64,000 bases of DNA, taken from contig CAKKNE010000001.1 in the NCBI GenBank assembly GCA_918797485.1, forward strand, positions 2,170,001-2,234,000. Direction: 5' to 3'. A model generated the notes under the pieces. The model was given only the letters and a program-made list of their open reading frames with translations. It was not told the origin of the DNA and searched no databases. Position 1 is the first letter of the stretch; each line of letters starts with the position of its first letter. The stretch is from Pelagomonas calceolata. Lineage: Eukaryota; Sar; Pelagophyceae; Pelagomonadales; Pelagomonadaceae. The translations under genes were made by a program, and so were the position numbers. This document shows positions 36,281 through 46,039 of the stretch, in pieces.

Positions 36281-38461
36281 ATGCCCGCACTAGTCCTCTT
36301 CAAGCGGCGCTACCGCATCGCCTCCGACGACCTCCACCTGCCCGCACTGTGGCTCGCGGGGCTGCGGCTGTTCGGGGCCGTGGTGGTGCTGGTGTACCTC
36401 ATACAAGTGGAAGCGAGGTCCCACCCCGAGTGTAAAGTGAGGCACGGCTTCGCTGCGTTGTTGGGGTGTGTCGCGTTCGTCGGCGCGATCGGTGCGGTTG
36501 GCGCCTTTATCATCGCCGTCGATTCTACGCGAGGCTTGGTGCTTCAGAGGGATGCTAGAAGAACAGCCCGGAAGCTGCTGGAAATAGGACTGGCCTGCTT
36601 TCCCGTGGAGCTGCTGCTCGGCGGGTTATGTGTGTGGGCGGCCTGGTGGGGCGGGTCCGAAACTTGTAGAAGAGAAGGCGGCGATCTCGTACTGCTAAGG
36701 GTCGCGGCTACGTTAACCGCGGTCGCCTACGGGGCTACGGGCATATTTGCAATCATGATATTGGACGCGCACGGCGGCAAAGCTAAGTTGCGAGAGCCCC
36801 TGCGACGCGGCGAAACGCTAGAGGTGCCGCTCCGCGACGTGTCCCTGGAGGACCGGGCACGACTGGCGAGCCTTTGCCACTGCGCGTGTCGGGTCATAGC
36901 GGGGTGCGCCTGCGGGCTGCTGGGCAAGGCGCCCGCCGACGACCACGCGACGCATACGGACCGCACGCCTCGGGGAAAGCGCCTCAAGGCGTCCGCCGCG
37001 TTGTGGGAGGTCGCGGAGCTGTGGAGCGACTGGTGCGGCGCGCTGGACGCCGTGCCTTCCGATCTTGTCGCTGGTATGGCGCTGGTGCGGGCGCGCCAGA
37101 AGCAGGGGGCCCAGAAGTGGCCCTACCGGTCGCAAGTCCACGCGAAAGCCGTCAAGCTCGATCCTAGCGATGAACGACTGGAGACGCTCCAATATTTCGC
37201 GACGTACGCCTTCGCGGTCTACGGCATCGAAATGTCGTGCGCGCGCAATCCCTGTAGAGGTCTCGTGGCCTGCGGCCGGGGTTTGAATCCCTGCTCCAAG
37301 GGCAATCTGGATGATGCTGCCCTCGACTACGATTCTAGAGATGCCAAAGTACTGTTCTTCGACAACGAGGCGGCGCCGAATTCCAGGGTGCCGGTCGCCG
37401 TCATGCACGACGCAGCGAGGGGCGTGATTATCATAACGTGCCGGGGCACCATGTCCCTCGAGGATTGCTTGAGCGACGTGACGTGCGCCGACATCGCCCT
37501 ATCGAGCTTCCAGGAGCCCCGCTTCGAAGAATGCCCTTTCGAGCGTGAGCCCCGATTGGAAGGCCGGGCCCACGCCGGCATGGCCTCGATCGCGTTCAAT
37601 ACGTTGCCATTGGTCCTGCCTCATTTAGATAAGACGTCGGAACCGATTGTGTGCGTCGGCCACTCGTTGGGCGGCGGGGTGGCCCAACTATTGGCCTTCT
37701 TCCTCACGAAGGCGCGGCCCCAACGAGATGTATCTTGTGTTGCCTACGAGTCGCCTGGTACGCTCGTGGACCCGGCCACGGCTCGGGCCATGGACGCGTT
37801 TTGTCTATCGTCGGTCTTGGCCGATGATTTGGTACCGCGGATTGGTGTCCCGCAGCTTTTTGGGCTCAGAGACGCGTGCGTTGATGGTTTGTGCAAGTGC
37901 AAAGTGCCGAAGTGGCGCGCTTTGGCTTCGTTAGCGGCGCGGTACCCCGTGTGTGATAAGCTGTTGGACGAGAATAATGAGGAAGCTTCAGCATTATCGG
38001 AGGCCTGCTGTCAACTGCTAAAAGATGAAGCGCGGGAGGACCTGCGGACGCCGCAGATACTGTGCGTTCCCGGTCGTATTGTGCATTTCGTAAGAGAACA
38101 AAAGGAGCGCCACAACGTGAGCGCGTTCCTTACGGAACGGGACCACTTCGACTCGCTCGTCGTAAGTGCGACGCTCATGACGGACCACTTCCCCTGGAAG
38201 GTGGAAAGAGCGATCGCGGACGCGCGCGCGCCGCCGGCCTCGCGTCGGCTGCGGACCGCCGCAACCGCCGTCGTGGCGGCGCAGCGCCTATCGCCACGTG
38301 ACGACGCGACGGCCGCAAAGCCGACGACCGAGCCTGAGGCCGAGGCCGAGGCGGCTGTCGAGCGCCCGGGCTTCACGCGAAAGCTCTCCTCGTTCCTGTT
38401 CGGGGAGCAGGAGCCGGTCGCCGACTCCGAGATTGCCGTTCGGGCTAGCGACAACATCTAA
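36281..38461 (+). CDS. Class-3 lipase with N-terminal membrane segments (DAG lipase-like)
   Basis: 726 residues. Four hydrophobic segments in the first 165 residues, then a cytosolic alpha/beta-hydrolase domain. The lipase_3 landmarks are GVIIITCRGTMSLEDCLSD (oxyanion region), CVGHSLGGGVAQ with the nucleophile Ser at about 462, DDLVPR as a likely acid, and later His residues. Four N-terminal helices plus this catalytic domain is the layout of sn-1-specific diacylglycerol lipases, which release 2-monoacylglycerol from DAG at membranes. The C-terminal 80 residues are Ala/Glu/Pro-rich. Its stop is 15 bases from that of the converging SDR gene. Confidence 0.83.
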   Translation: MPALVLFKRRYRIASDDLHLPALWLAGLRLFGAVVVLVYLIQVEARSHPECKVRHGFAALLGCVAFVGAIGAVGAFIIAVDSTRGLVLQRDARRTARKLLEIGLACFPVELLLGGLCVWAAWWGGSETCRREGGDLVLLRVAATLTAVAYGATGIFAIMILDAHGGKAKLREPLRRGETLEVPLRDVSLEDRARLASLCHCACRVIAGCACGLLGKAPADDHATHTDRTPRGKRLKASAALWEVAELWSDWCGALDAVPSDLVAGMALVRARQKQGAQKWPYRSQVHAKAVKLDPSDERLETLQYFATYAFAVYGIEMSCARNPCRGLVACGRGLNPCSKGNLDDAALDYDSRDAKVLFFDNEAAPNSRVPVAVMHDAARGVIIITCRGTMSLEDCLSDVTCADIALSSFQEPRFEECPFEREPRLEGRAHAGMASIAFNTLPLVLPHLDKTSEPIVCVGHSLGGGVAQLLAFFLTKARPQRDVSCVAYESPGTLVDPATARAMDAFCLSSVLADDLVPRIGVPQLFGLRDACVDGLCKCKVPKWRALASLAARYPVCDKLLDENNEEASALSEACCQLLKDEAREDLRTPQILCVPGRIVHFVREQKERHNVSAFLTERDHFDSLVVSATLMTDHFPWKVERAIADARAPPASRRLRTAATAVVAAQRLSPRDDATAAKPTTEPEAEAEAAVERPGFTRKLSSFLFGEQEPVADSEIAVRASDNI

Positions 38462-38476
38462 TCTTAGTACACCTGG

Positions 38477-39331
38477 CTAGTACTCCACATCAACACCCGC
38501 CCAGTCGATGAATCGCCCCGAGTCGTCCTCTTCTAGGCCATCCACAATGTCGAGGAGCTGCGACGCCGTGAACTCGACGGGAAACAATTTTTCGGGAGCG
38601 ACGCGCGCCTGGAAGGGTCTGGACAGCCCCGTGTCCGTCGTCCCCGGGTGCAGCGCGACGCAGATTGTGCGCTGCCTTCGCAACTCGCGCGCGCAGGTCA
38701 CGGTCGCTTGGTTTAGGGCGGCCTTCGAGAGGCGGTACGAGTACCAGCCGCCCAAACCATTATCCGAGATCGAACCTACTCTCGCGGAAAGGTTCGCGAC
38801 GACGGAGGCCGGCCGCGCGTTCGCACCACCGCGGCGGCCCGCGTGCAATGCTTTCCGTAGGGCCTTCGTGACAAGGATCGGGCCCGCGCAATTCACGTCG
38901 ACGCTTTTGAGCAACCACTCGCGGTCGACCGCGTCGAGCGACCGCTCCGGGCCCCGTTCGCCCTCGTGCAGCACACCTCCCACGTTCCAGAGCGCGTCTA
39001 CGCGGTCGCCGACGGCCGCAGGCAGCGCCTCGATGCTGGCATCGTCGCGAACGTCCAATTTTATGGGCCGCACGCGGTCCAGCGCCGGCGCCCGGCTCGG
39101 GTCGCGGCAGCACGCGTAGACCGTCCCCGCCGTGCGCTCGTGGAGCTGCTCGACGATCGTCGAGCCGATGCCGCCGCTCGCGCCGGTCACGACGAAGACG
39201 GCGTCCGCGTCCGCGTTGCGGGCCGTCGCGTCCGCGGTCGCCGGGAAGAGCTCGCGGACGCGGTGCGGCGGCGGCTTCCAGGAGAGGGCCGAGGCGAGCC
39301 TTACCACGGTGTAGGCCGCAAGCTTGCGCAT
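38477..39331 (-). CDS. Short-chain dehydrogenase/reductase
   Basis: 284 residues. Classical SDR residues are present: TGASGGIG at 49-56 for NAD(P), NVGG at 116-119 (variant of NAG), Ser in ANLSARVG near 182, and the YRLSK catalytic pair at Tyr199/Lys203. The family oxidises or reduces alcohols and ketones; substrate is not readable, and the layout with GTTDTGLSRPF resembles the CsgA/carbonyl-reductase branch. The first 20 residues are basic and hydrophobic and may target an organelle. It is divergent from a second, different SDR. Confidence 0.85.
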   Translation of the reverse strand: MRKLAAYTVVRLASALSWKPPPHRVRELFPATADATARNADADAVFVVTGASGGIGSTIVEQLHERTAGTVYACCRDPSRAPALDRVRPIKLDVRDDASIEALPAAVGDRVDALWNVGGVLHEGERGPERSLDAVDREWLLKSVDVNCAGPILVTKALRKALHAGRRGGANARPASVVANLSARVGSISDNGLGGWYSYRLSKAALNQATVTCARELRRQRTICVALHPGTTDTGLSRPFQARVAPEKLFPVEFTASQLLDIVDGLEEDDSGRFIDWAGVDVEY

Positions 39332-39566
39332 GGCTGAAGGCTCTTAGGTGTGGTGCACAGCGCCGGGCTCGCGCGGTTTGCCAGTGCAGCGTGTCGAGTG
39401 GTGCTATTGGGCACGAGAAACGACGCCTACGGCAACCACCCCGTCGTAGAGCTGCGCACGGGGCTCGGTCAGCCTGAGAGCGTTTGTGCAGCCTGCCAGC
39501 TAATTTTGCAACTTGCGTGCTCATAGCAGCGCATCGATCCCTATTAATCGAAACAGCTAGAGCAAA

Positions 39567-40298
39567 ATGGCGGCGGCAACCCACGCCATCGTGGGAGCCA
39601 CCGGTGCGGTCGGACGGGCCCTCGCGCAACGCGTTGTGAAGCGTGGTGGCGTGCCACTCCTCGTTGGGCGCTCGGCCGACAAGCTGGACGCGCTCGCCAA
39701 GGAGCACGGCAACGCGCCGATTCTCGTCGCCGACTGTTCCGAGCCAGAGTCGATTGCTGCGGCGTTCAAGGGTGCGGACGCGGACATGTCGAGCCTCGCG
39801 GCGTACGCGTACTGCGCCGGAAGCATCACGCTGAAGCCGGTGCGGCGCGCGTCGTTGGCCGACTTTCGCGAGGCCTTCGACTTGAACACGTTGAGCGCCG
39901 TCGAAGTCTTGAAAGCCATCGAGAAGCCTCTGAAAAAGAACAAGGGCGCGTGCGTCCTCTTCTCGACGATCGCCGTTCAGCAGGGCCTCCCGAACCACGC
40001 CGTCGTGAGCGCCGCGAAGGGCGCCGTCGAGGGCCTGACGCGCGCGCTCGCCGCCGAGTACGCCGCGAGCGGCGTGCGCTTCAACGCCGTCGCGCCGTCG
40101 CTGTCGCGGTCGGCCATGGCCGCGCCGATGATGGAGAAGGAGGCGATCGCGGCGGCGCTCGCGAAGGCGCACCCGCTCGGGCGGCTCGGCGAGCCCGACG
40201 ACCTCGCGGCGCTCGCGGACTTCCTCCTGTCCGGGGACGCGTCCTGGATCACGGGGCAGGTCGTCGGCGTCGACGGCGGACGGTTCGCCGTGGCGTAG
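39567..40298 (+). CDS. SDR-fold protein lacking the catalytic tyrosine
   Basis: 243 residues. GATGAVGRA near the N-terminus is the dinucleotide loop, YCAGS replaces NAGS, and the C-terminus WITGQVVGVDGG is typical of SDRs. The active-site Ser is in VLFSTIAV. Where YxxxK is expected the sequence is NHAVVSAAKGAVEGL: Lys and the following helix are there but the Tyr position is Val. Proteobacterial relatives with an NHxxxxAAK site come to mind, so this may be a natural subfamily rather than damage. Activity is uncertain. The recurrent promoter motif follows about 73 bases after the stop. Confidence 0.82.
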   Translation: MAAATHAIVGATGAVGRALAQRVVKRGGVPLLVGRSADKLDALAKEHGNAPILVADCSEPESIAAAFKGADADMSSLAAYAYCAGSITLKPVRRASLADFREAFDLNTLSAVEVLKAIEKPLKKNKGACVLFSTIAVQQGLPNHAVVSAAKGAVEGLTRALAAEYAASGVRFNAVAPSLSRSAMAAPMMEKEAIAAALAKAHPLGRLGEPDDLAALADFLLSGDASWITGQVVGVDGGRFAVA

Positions 40299-40370
40299 TT
40301 TGTGTGTGTAAGGACTTGGTGGAGTATTCTTACGGTGCTAGGACTAGTGGGCGACTTTGTGGCCGATTTT

Positions 40371-40396
40371 GCTAGCGCCTGTAAGACACTAGCAAA
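40371..40396 (+). promoter_or_regulatory. Recurrent promoter motif, copy 3
   Basis: GCTAGCG, CC, TGTAAGACACTAGC, then AAAA. This is the closest copy to the consensus. It is 75 bases upstream of the start at 40471, in a tandem rather than a divergent setting. Confidence 0.6.
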
Positions 40397-40470
40397 AGTT
40401 GCATGCGGCGGCCAGCGGCGTATAGCTGCCCGCATCGCTGCCCGCGCAGCGCTGCCCATACCGCGTAGGA

Positions 40471-41316
40471 ATGGCCCGCCGCCGCGGCCGCCGGCGAGGC
40501 GGTGGTGGCACTGCTGCGCCAGCGCGGCACCCGGTGGGGCTGCCCCGGCTGGATGCCAACTCCCTGTCGTGCGTCGCCGACTTTTGCAGCCTCCAGGACT
40601 GCTGCGCGCTGCGACATCGCATCTCGAAGCGCACGTCTCAACAGCTCGCCCCGGCCGACGCCAGTGAGGCGTTCGCGCGCGCCCGCGTATTACGCCTGGT
40701 CAAGCGCTGGTGGGAGGCTACGCTCCTGCTTAACGAGCACTGCGAAGACACCGTCCTGAGTTGGGTAACGCGCTACGGAAAGAAAAATCATATCGCGCAC
40801 CAGCTGCGCGTCCTCCTCCGGGCTCGGCACGTGCGCACGCTGAGACTCGGAGGGCTGGCTGCTTTCTACGAATACTCTCTTTCCGCAGCAGAGCGTGGTG
40901 TACAACTAAGATGGAATGGCCCGAGGATGGACTTGGTGCCGCGGCCCAGCTGCCTCAGAGGCCTAAACGCCCTCGAGGCCCTGCGCAAAATGGGGTTGCG
41001 GAAATCCCGTAATGTCATGGATCTATACCATCCATCGACATTCATAGGGGGTTGTGCTGAGAGCTTTTATCATTGCTTTCGCCACCAACGGTTCTCCGAG
41101 TTCCTCGCCCTGGATAAAGCCCTGCGCCGCGGCACGCAGCGCCCCCGCGATTGTTTGGTTGGGCCGTGGCGGTTCCTAGAGCAGTCTCTTTGCCGGCATC
41201 ACTGCTTCCGGTGCAATCGCTTCCTCGACCAGCGCCGGCCGGAGTTCCACTTTCGAACGACGCGGCGCGGCGTGACGTGCGGTGTCATCAGAGACGGCGT
41301 CAGTAATAGTTATTGA
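40471..41316 (+). CDS. F-box-like protein of unknown function
   Basis: 281 residues from an ATG at 40471 (MARRRGRRRGGGG). LPRLDANSLSCVADFCSLQDCCALRHRIS, written here in two halves as LPRLDANSLSCVADF and CSLQDCCALRHRIS, looks like an F-box helix pair. The rest is basic and aromatic, and the C-terminus has a Cys/His patch (CRHHCFRCN). No family recognised. The next gene starts 40 bases after the stop; a 33-base GT-AG segment (41295-41327 region, GTCAGTAATAG to CGCACAG) could instead fuse both genes in frame, which I consider possible but unproven. Confidence 0.5.
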   Translation: MARRRGRRRGGGGTAAPARHPVGLPRLDANSLSCVADFCSLQDCCALRHRISKRTSQQLAPADASEAFARARVLRLVKRWWEATLLLNEHCEDTVLSWVTRYGKKNHIAHQLRVLLRARHVRTLRLGGLAAFYEYSLSAAERGVQLRWNGPRMDLVPRPSCLRGLNALEALRKMGLRKSRNVMDLYHPSTFIGGCAESFYHCFRHQRFSEFLALDKALRRGTQRPRDCLVGPWRFLEQSLCRHHCFRCNRFLDQRRPEFHFRTTRRGVTCGVIRDGVSNSY

Positions 41317-41355
41317 CATTCATTCGCACAGGCGGACCCGTGCTCGGCGTGCGCG

Positions 41356-42219
41356 ATGATTCCGTGGTACAAAGCACTTAAGCGGTACCGCCTCACACCG
41401 GCGCAGCTCCCCGGCGTGGATTCGTGGTGTCGGCGGCGAATTATGTGGTGTCGGCGGCAAAATGGTCGTTGGTATTGCGTTCCCATGGTCCGGCAAGCCG
41501 ACGCTGAGGCTGCGCACCGGCGCGCCTGGACACGCGGCGACGCGGAACGAGCGAAGACGCGAGCCAAGAAGAAGAAGCGGAGACGGCAACGCGACGCGGC
41601 GGCGCGGCGGAAGGCATACAATCAGGTGCGTGGATTCGCGGCGTTCGCGTCCTGCCTCCGGGCAGGAGTCGCGATGATCGCGTCTTATGTGACTTCGGGT
41701 TTTATCCCCTGAATGGCGAGTCTTGAGAGTGAGTTAGGGACAATGGTACTTTGTGCCATTCGACTGAGTCCTCTATCGCATTGTAACCACGGCCACGCAC
41801 GAGTATACGAGTGAGTCGACCACTTTCGGGGTTGGCTCACTCGCACAAACACACAGGCGAAGCAGGAGGCGCTCCACGCGGACGGTGCCGCCGCCGCGCT
41901 CGCCGCGTATAACGCGGCTGTGCAGCTGCGCCCCCTGGCGGCGCGAACTCGGGCTAGTCGGAGGGAACTCGCGAACGAGGCTGGGCGCGCGATGATACAT
42001 GACGCCATAGCCCCGCAGCTGCGACGCCTCGGAGTGAGCGAGGCCTTCTTGGCCAACTGGCGGCCCGGAGAACCCCGAACTGAGGACCCGTTCGACGACA
42101 GTTCAAGTTCAATGCTCACCCAGCCCCCCGACGACGAGCCATTCGTACGCCTCCGCTCGTGGTACCCTGCCAGTGACTCGGGCTCAGAAACGGCCAGTGA
42201 CCTTGGGGGGCTTGACTAA
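41356..42219 (+). CDS. Unrecognised two-exon protein, 210 residues
   Basis: Exon 1 41356..41625 and exon 2 41857..42219 join in phase. Exon 1 is basic with a Lys/Arg run (RAKKKKRRRQRDAAARRKAY), possibly a nuclear signal; exon 2 continues a charged Ala-rich helix (KQEALHADGAAAALAAYNAA) and ends acidic and Ser-rich (SDSGSETASDLGGLD). The donor CAG|GTGCGT is good and the acceptor is AAACACACAG. Intron retention would end the protein at a stop after SGFIP. No family recognised. Confidence 0.5.
41626..41856 (+). other. 231-base intron
   Basis: Begins GTGCGTGG, ends CAAACACACAG. Phase 0 on both sides. It lacks the CTGTGTGG ends and the GCGTCGATGGCG word, so it is not an introner of the family seen elsewhere here. 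Confidence 0.6.
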
Positions 42220-42241
42220 CTACAGTATGTTGTTAACAGTC

Positions 42242-43447
42242 CTAACCGAGCAGTTTCTCGAAGTCGATGTGCGGCTCGTAGTGGTCGATGGCAGCTTGTA
42301 TCCTAGATCTATCGCCGACGTGCATCTTGGCCGTGAAGTTGGCCATCACATTTGTGGCTTCTACCGTACCCAACTTCGTGAGCATGACCGGCGCGTCGTA
42401 GGCCCGCGCGATGTCGACCAGATAAGGTAGGTGCGTGTTGTCCTCGACTGATTGTTTCGGATCCATGTCGCACTCTCCTTTACATAAAACCATGGCGCCG
42501 AGCCACCCATCCCTATCCATGACGCCGTCCGGTAATGGTACTGTTGACCTTTTGTAGTAGGCTAAGAATGCTAACAGAACATCATCTCGGGTACAATGTG
42601 TCACAAACAACGGTCGCGTTTCATTCTTTTCCGCTTGCCGGAAGTGCGTTTTCCGCAAGAATCGTCGCACCGCAGTAGTAACACAAGCTAAGTCCTGGGT
42701 CCCAAAATGCAAATCGCGGTACCGTCGTCCGCTGATGAGTTCACCGTCGAGCAACCTTTCTAAATCGCCGAGGGTCGCCTTGCCCAGGAAGGGTAAGTCA
42801 GGCACCACACCTAATAAAGGCACGCCCCACCGCTCTTGTATCGCTCTTCCGACATAATCTCGGACCTGCTCGACCTTGTCCGGTACGACCTTGTTCAGAA
42901 CCACGCCTCGCAACCTAACACCCTTATCCTTCAAAACGGCCCGGTTCATCTCCAATTCGTCGAAGGCGCTCCCGATGCCGCCGTTCGCCACCAATACCAC
43001 ATCCGCGTCTAATCTACGAGCCACGTCGGCATTGGACGCATCAATAATAGCGCCGACGCCGACGTGGCCCGTGCCTTCGTAAATCAAAACGTCCGACGTC
43101 TCTTGCACGCGTTTTACCGCATCTTGAATTTTCGAGGTTTGGTCGTCGGACGACACCTCCCCGTCAATGAAACGCTTCGTATAATCTCGAGGTACGAGTA
43201 CCGGAGACATGTCCTCGTATCTCAGGTGGTTCAGCCCAAAGTACTCCTTCATCAATTGGACATCTTTGTCGACCCTGATACCCTTGGCGCCGACGGGCAC
43301 GTGTTGCTGGCCTACGGGCTTCACGAAGCCAACTCTATCCCCGAACCGCTTCCGGAGGCCGCTCAGTACAGCCAGTGAGACGGTGGTCTTGCCGACGTGC
43401 TGGCGCGTCGCGGCGATGAAGAGCGGCCGCGGCGCGGCGGCGCTCAT
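42242..43447 (-). CDS. BioD/Pta-N-like P-loop protein with DRTGG domain
   Basis: 401 residues. The N-terminus has the dethiobiotin-synthetase-like P-loop TRQHVGKTTVSLAV and YEGTGHVGVG, the same arrangement as in the N-terminal domain of long bacterial phosphotransacetylases. The C-terminal part (LFVTHCTRDDVLLAFLAYY, then LCKGECDMDP) fits a DRTGG-type domain. The PTA catalytic domain itself is absent, so this is the stand-alone regulatory module (COG0857 type). It would bind nucleotide; the role in a eukaryote is unclear. No organelle presequence is obvious. Divergent from the PPP phosphatase gene. Confidence 0.8.
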   Translation of the reverse strand: MSAAAPRPLFIAATRQHVGKTTVSLAVLSGLRKRFGDRVGFVKPVGQQHVPVGAKGIRVDKDVQLMKEYFGLNHLRYEDMSPVLVPRDYTKRFIDGEVSSDDQTSKIQDAVKRVQETSDVLIYEGTGHVGVGAIIDASNADVARRLDADVVLVANGGIGSAFDELEMNRAVLKDKGVRLRGVVLNKVVPDKVEQVRDYVGRAIQERWGVPLLGVVPDLPFLGKATLGDLERLLDGELISGRRYRDLHFGTQDLACVTTAVRRFLRKTHFRQAEKNETRPLFVTHCTRDDVLLAFLAYYKRSTVPLPDGVMDRDGWLGAMVLCKGECDMDPKQSVEDNTHLPYLVDIARAYDAPVMLTKLGTVEATNVMANFTAKMHVGDRSRIQAAIDHYEPHIDFEKLLG

Positions 43448-44003
43448 CTTTTGTTTTGCGGGTGTCGCGGCGACGGCGTGCCGTGGCGCGGGTCGCGGCG
43501 ACGGCTAGTGGCGTGGCGTCGGGGTGGTGAGCAGTGCAGCCCTGCAGCAGTAGTGCTACAGATCTGTGCTGCGGGTTTCGCGAGGCGGAAGTGCTGCAGC
43601 TCGCAGCAGTCGTCGGAATGGCAATAAATTGAGAGCCCTTGGCTGTGCTCCTTTCGCGCAGCGAGTGCTTTGGCCTGTGTTTTGTACTCTTGGCATGCAG
43701 GAGACTGCAGCCCCTCCGCTGCGCAAAGCCTTGCGGGGCGTGAAATACGCATGCGAACGACGCCCCGGGGTGCACTGGTCCCTCTCAAGAGAAATCTTGC
43801 TGATTGCTAGTGGCTTACAGCACGCTAGCTCGAACTACTGGTTTTGTAATTCAGCACGAGCTAGGGGGTTTGCGCACGCCTGCGCAGCGGCTGGAACACT
43901 CCGACGGCCTCCAGCAGCAGCGCTCCTCGCGCGCCGCATCAGCCGGCGGCCAAATTCGATAGTTGGCAGTTTGGCACACGCCAGCCGCCGCGACCCAAAA
44001 ACG
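43448..44003. other. Divergent promoter interval with motif copy
   Basis: 556 bases. It contains the minus-strand motif at 43804-43829. The plus-strand frame of the phosphatase extends upstream to 43566 without a convincing start, and I treat it as noncoding. Confidence 0.5.
43804..43829 (-). promoter_or_regulatory. Recurrent promoter motif, copy 4
   Basis: Minus strand: GCTAGCG, TGC, TGTAAGCCACTAGC (one change from the consensus). It is 175 bases from the phosphatase ATG and about 357 bases from the BioD-like start. Confidence 0.58.
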
Positions 44004-45632
44004 ATGAGCACCTTCTTCCGCTCGCCGGCCGCGAGCCCGGCCCAGACGAGACCCGACGCGGCCAACCCGGAGGAGAGCCCGCAGATCACAACAAGAAGTG
44101 CGAGACGAGCGCGCCACGCGGGTCAAGATCGAGTACAAGAATTAGAACAGGAGAACTCGCAGCTACGAGCGGAATTAGATCGGTTACGCAGCCAGAAGCG
44201 ACCCATCCGCCGGAGCAATTCACTGGGCTCGGGCCGACCTAAAAGAACCGCGGAGAAGCGGCGGAGGCATTTACTCAGAGATAGCATCATGCATACCGTA
44301 GAGGAGGACGAGGGCGGCGACGGGTCGGCGAACGTGCGGATCACGCGGAACAAGATCTCGAGACAGGCTTCCATCGGCACGGCTACGGTTCTCAAGCAAA
44401 TGCCGTCGACCCCTCGACCCGCCGGGTTCTCCCTCGAATTGCCTACTCGCGTCGTCGCCGTATTTCGGGAGCCGTTGCGGAGCGAACACACGGAGTATCT
44501 TGGGAGTAGCCAATTTGCTGATGACATCTTGAACCTCGCGAGACAAGCCGGGAGACGCTTTGAACGGGAACCTAGAGTTCTGAGATTAGAAAGTCCAGCC
44601 TACGTCTTCGGCGACACGCACGGCAACCTGGAGGACCTCCACTTCTTCTCGGACCACATCTGGAAGCTCGGAGTTTCTCTGACGGCAGGCCAATTGTTAT
44701 TTCTAGGAGACTACGTAGATAGAGGATTGTCGTCATTGGAAGTGGTAGCTTATCTATTAGCGTTGAAATGTCTCGAACCGCAGAAGGTCTGGTTATTGAG
44801 AGGCAACCATGAAACTAGAGATGTAAATGGCTGGGAGGAGCACTACGGCGACAGAAGTTTTCTGTGGCAGTGCAAGCATCGCTTCGGGGATGAGTTGGGT
44901 CCGGTCGTCTGGGAGGGCGTGAATGCGTGTTTTGACCGGTTGCCGTTGTGTGCGGTGATTGACGACGAGATCTGTTGTGTCCACGGCGGGATGCCGCGGC
45001 GGCCGCCGCCGGGGCCGAGACCGTTCTGCGCGGACGCCGACCAGAAAACGAGACTAGAGTTGCTAGACATGGTACCTCATGTCATAACGATCAACCCGCC
45101 CGACAATTCGATCGACGCCGATTTACAACAGATGGCCTCGGAGTGTCTGTGGAGCGATCCGGCCGTCGAAGAGCAGGAACCAGATCTCAACGAGACGGGT
45201 TTCGGCGAAAGTCTTAGAGGTGGAGGCACGGTCTGCTTCGGCCACGCGGCGATCAAGGCGTTTCTGGAGGAGACGGGCTGTGCCTTTATTGTGCGAGCTC
45301 ACGAGGCGCACGCGCACGGCGTGTCGCTCTCAAAAGGCGCCAAGGTCTTCACGGTCTTCTCCACCTCGAAAGATCATCATCAAGGTAGAGCGGCGTCCTG
45401 CGGCTGCATTCTCATCGACGTCGAGAAGATCCAAGTGATCACTCGAAGCCCACACTACCGGAACCACTACGTCCACAAGCGCAACTCCATGTCGTTGATC
45501 GGCATCCCGCAGGACGAAATAAATAGGAGGAAGCAGATCGGATTGGTCGTGGACGACTTCGACGACGACGATGACGACGGCGTCGAGTATCTCGATGATT
45601 CGGAGGACGAGGAGGACGTCTTCGGGGCATAG
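44004..45632 (+). CDS. PPP-family serine/threonine phosphatase
   Basis: The ATG at 44004 ([10 protein letters not shown]) gives 542 residues. A coiled coil lies near residues 45-70 ([19 protein letters not shown]). The catalytic domain has every metal motif: [25 protein letters not shown], the HGG site, and the late His in RAHEAHAHG. It should remove phosphate from Ser/Thr with two metal ions. The closest subclass is unclear; the insert with [12 protein letters not shown] and the coiled coil are unusual for PP1 or PP2A. The C-terminus is very acidic ([21 protein letters not shown]). Confidence 0.9.
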   Translation: MSTFFRSPAASPAQTRPDAANPEESPQITTRSARRARHAGQDRVQELEQENSQLRAELDRLRSQKRPIRRSNSLGSGRPKRTAEKRRRHLLRDSIMHTVEEDEGGDGSANVRITRNKISRQASIGTATVLKQMPSTPRPAGFSLELPTRVVAVFREPLRSEHTEYLGSSQFADDILNLARQAGRRFEREPRVLRLESPAYVFGDTHGNLEDLHFFSDHIWKLGVSLTAGQLLFLGDYVDRGLSSLEVVAYLLALKCLEPQKVWLLRGNHETRDVNGWEEHYGDRSFLWQCKHRFGDELGPVVWEGVNACFDRLPLCAVIDDEICCVHGGMPRRPPPGPRPFCADADQKTRLELLDMVPHVITINPPDNSIDADLQQMASECLWSDPAVEEQEPDLNETGFGESLRGGGTVCFGHAAIKAFLEETGCAFIVRAHEAHAHGVSLSKGAKVFTVFSTSKDHHQGRAASCGCILIDVEKIQVITRSPHYRNHYVHKRNSMSLIGIPQDEINRRKQIGLVVDDFDDDDDDGVEYLDDSEDEEDVFGA

Positions 45633-45674
45633 GCCTTTCGCTCGTCTCGTATAACTTATGACATATACCTCTTC

Positions 45675-45998
45675 TTACGCGGCGGCCGGCGCTTCGCGGG
45701 CGCGGAGCGCGGCCCGCGCTTCACTCAGGAATAGCCCAATTCCCGCTGCGAGCGGGTGTTCGCCGCCAAACACGCGCCGCGCGGTCCGTTCCGAGTCCTC
45801 GAGCGTCGTTACGGCCTCGCGGAGATCGTCGAGCGTGGCGTCGTCGTCCTTGTAGAGCGCCTCCGCGTAAACCCACCTTAACCTGAGCGTGGTGATATGA
45901 CCCTCGCCGAGACTACGGCGCGCCACGGGCATTGTTTTGCGCAACAGTGCCTTGGCTTCTTTGAAGCGCCGAAGACCCTTAAGGGATACCGCGTAGTG
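45675..45998 (-). pseudogene. TPR C-terminal module, copy 2
   Basis: The minus-strand frame reads HYAVSLKGLRRFKEAKAL, LLRKTMPVARRSLGEGH, KDDDATLDDLREAVTTLED and RRVFGGEHPLA, then stops after an Ala-rich tail. It matches copy 1 at 27485-27844 residue by residue, with runs of 23 and more identical bases. Again only the last module is present and the sequence upstream changes abruptly to an unrelated plus-strand frame, so it is probably a gene fragment. Confidence 0.55.
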
Positions 45999-46039
45999 GA
46001 CGGCCGGCCGCCACGAAACCCAAGGAGTCGGGCCCGCCG

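Noticed and set aside
37270-37300. GGTTTGAATCCC resembling a tRNA T-arm
   Set aside because: It lies within the lipase coding frame and has no acceptor or anticodon arms.
41284-41330. 33-base GT-AG segment that would fuse the F-box-like gene to the next gene
   Set aside because: In frame and tempting, but shorter than any other intron here and without independent support; mentioned only as an alternative.
43566-44003. Upstream extension of the PPP phosphatase frame
   Set aside because: No ATG in good context, low-complexity translation, and it overlaps a promoter-motif copy.
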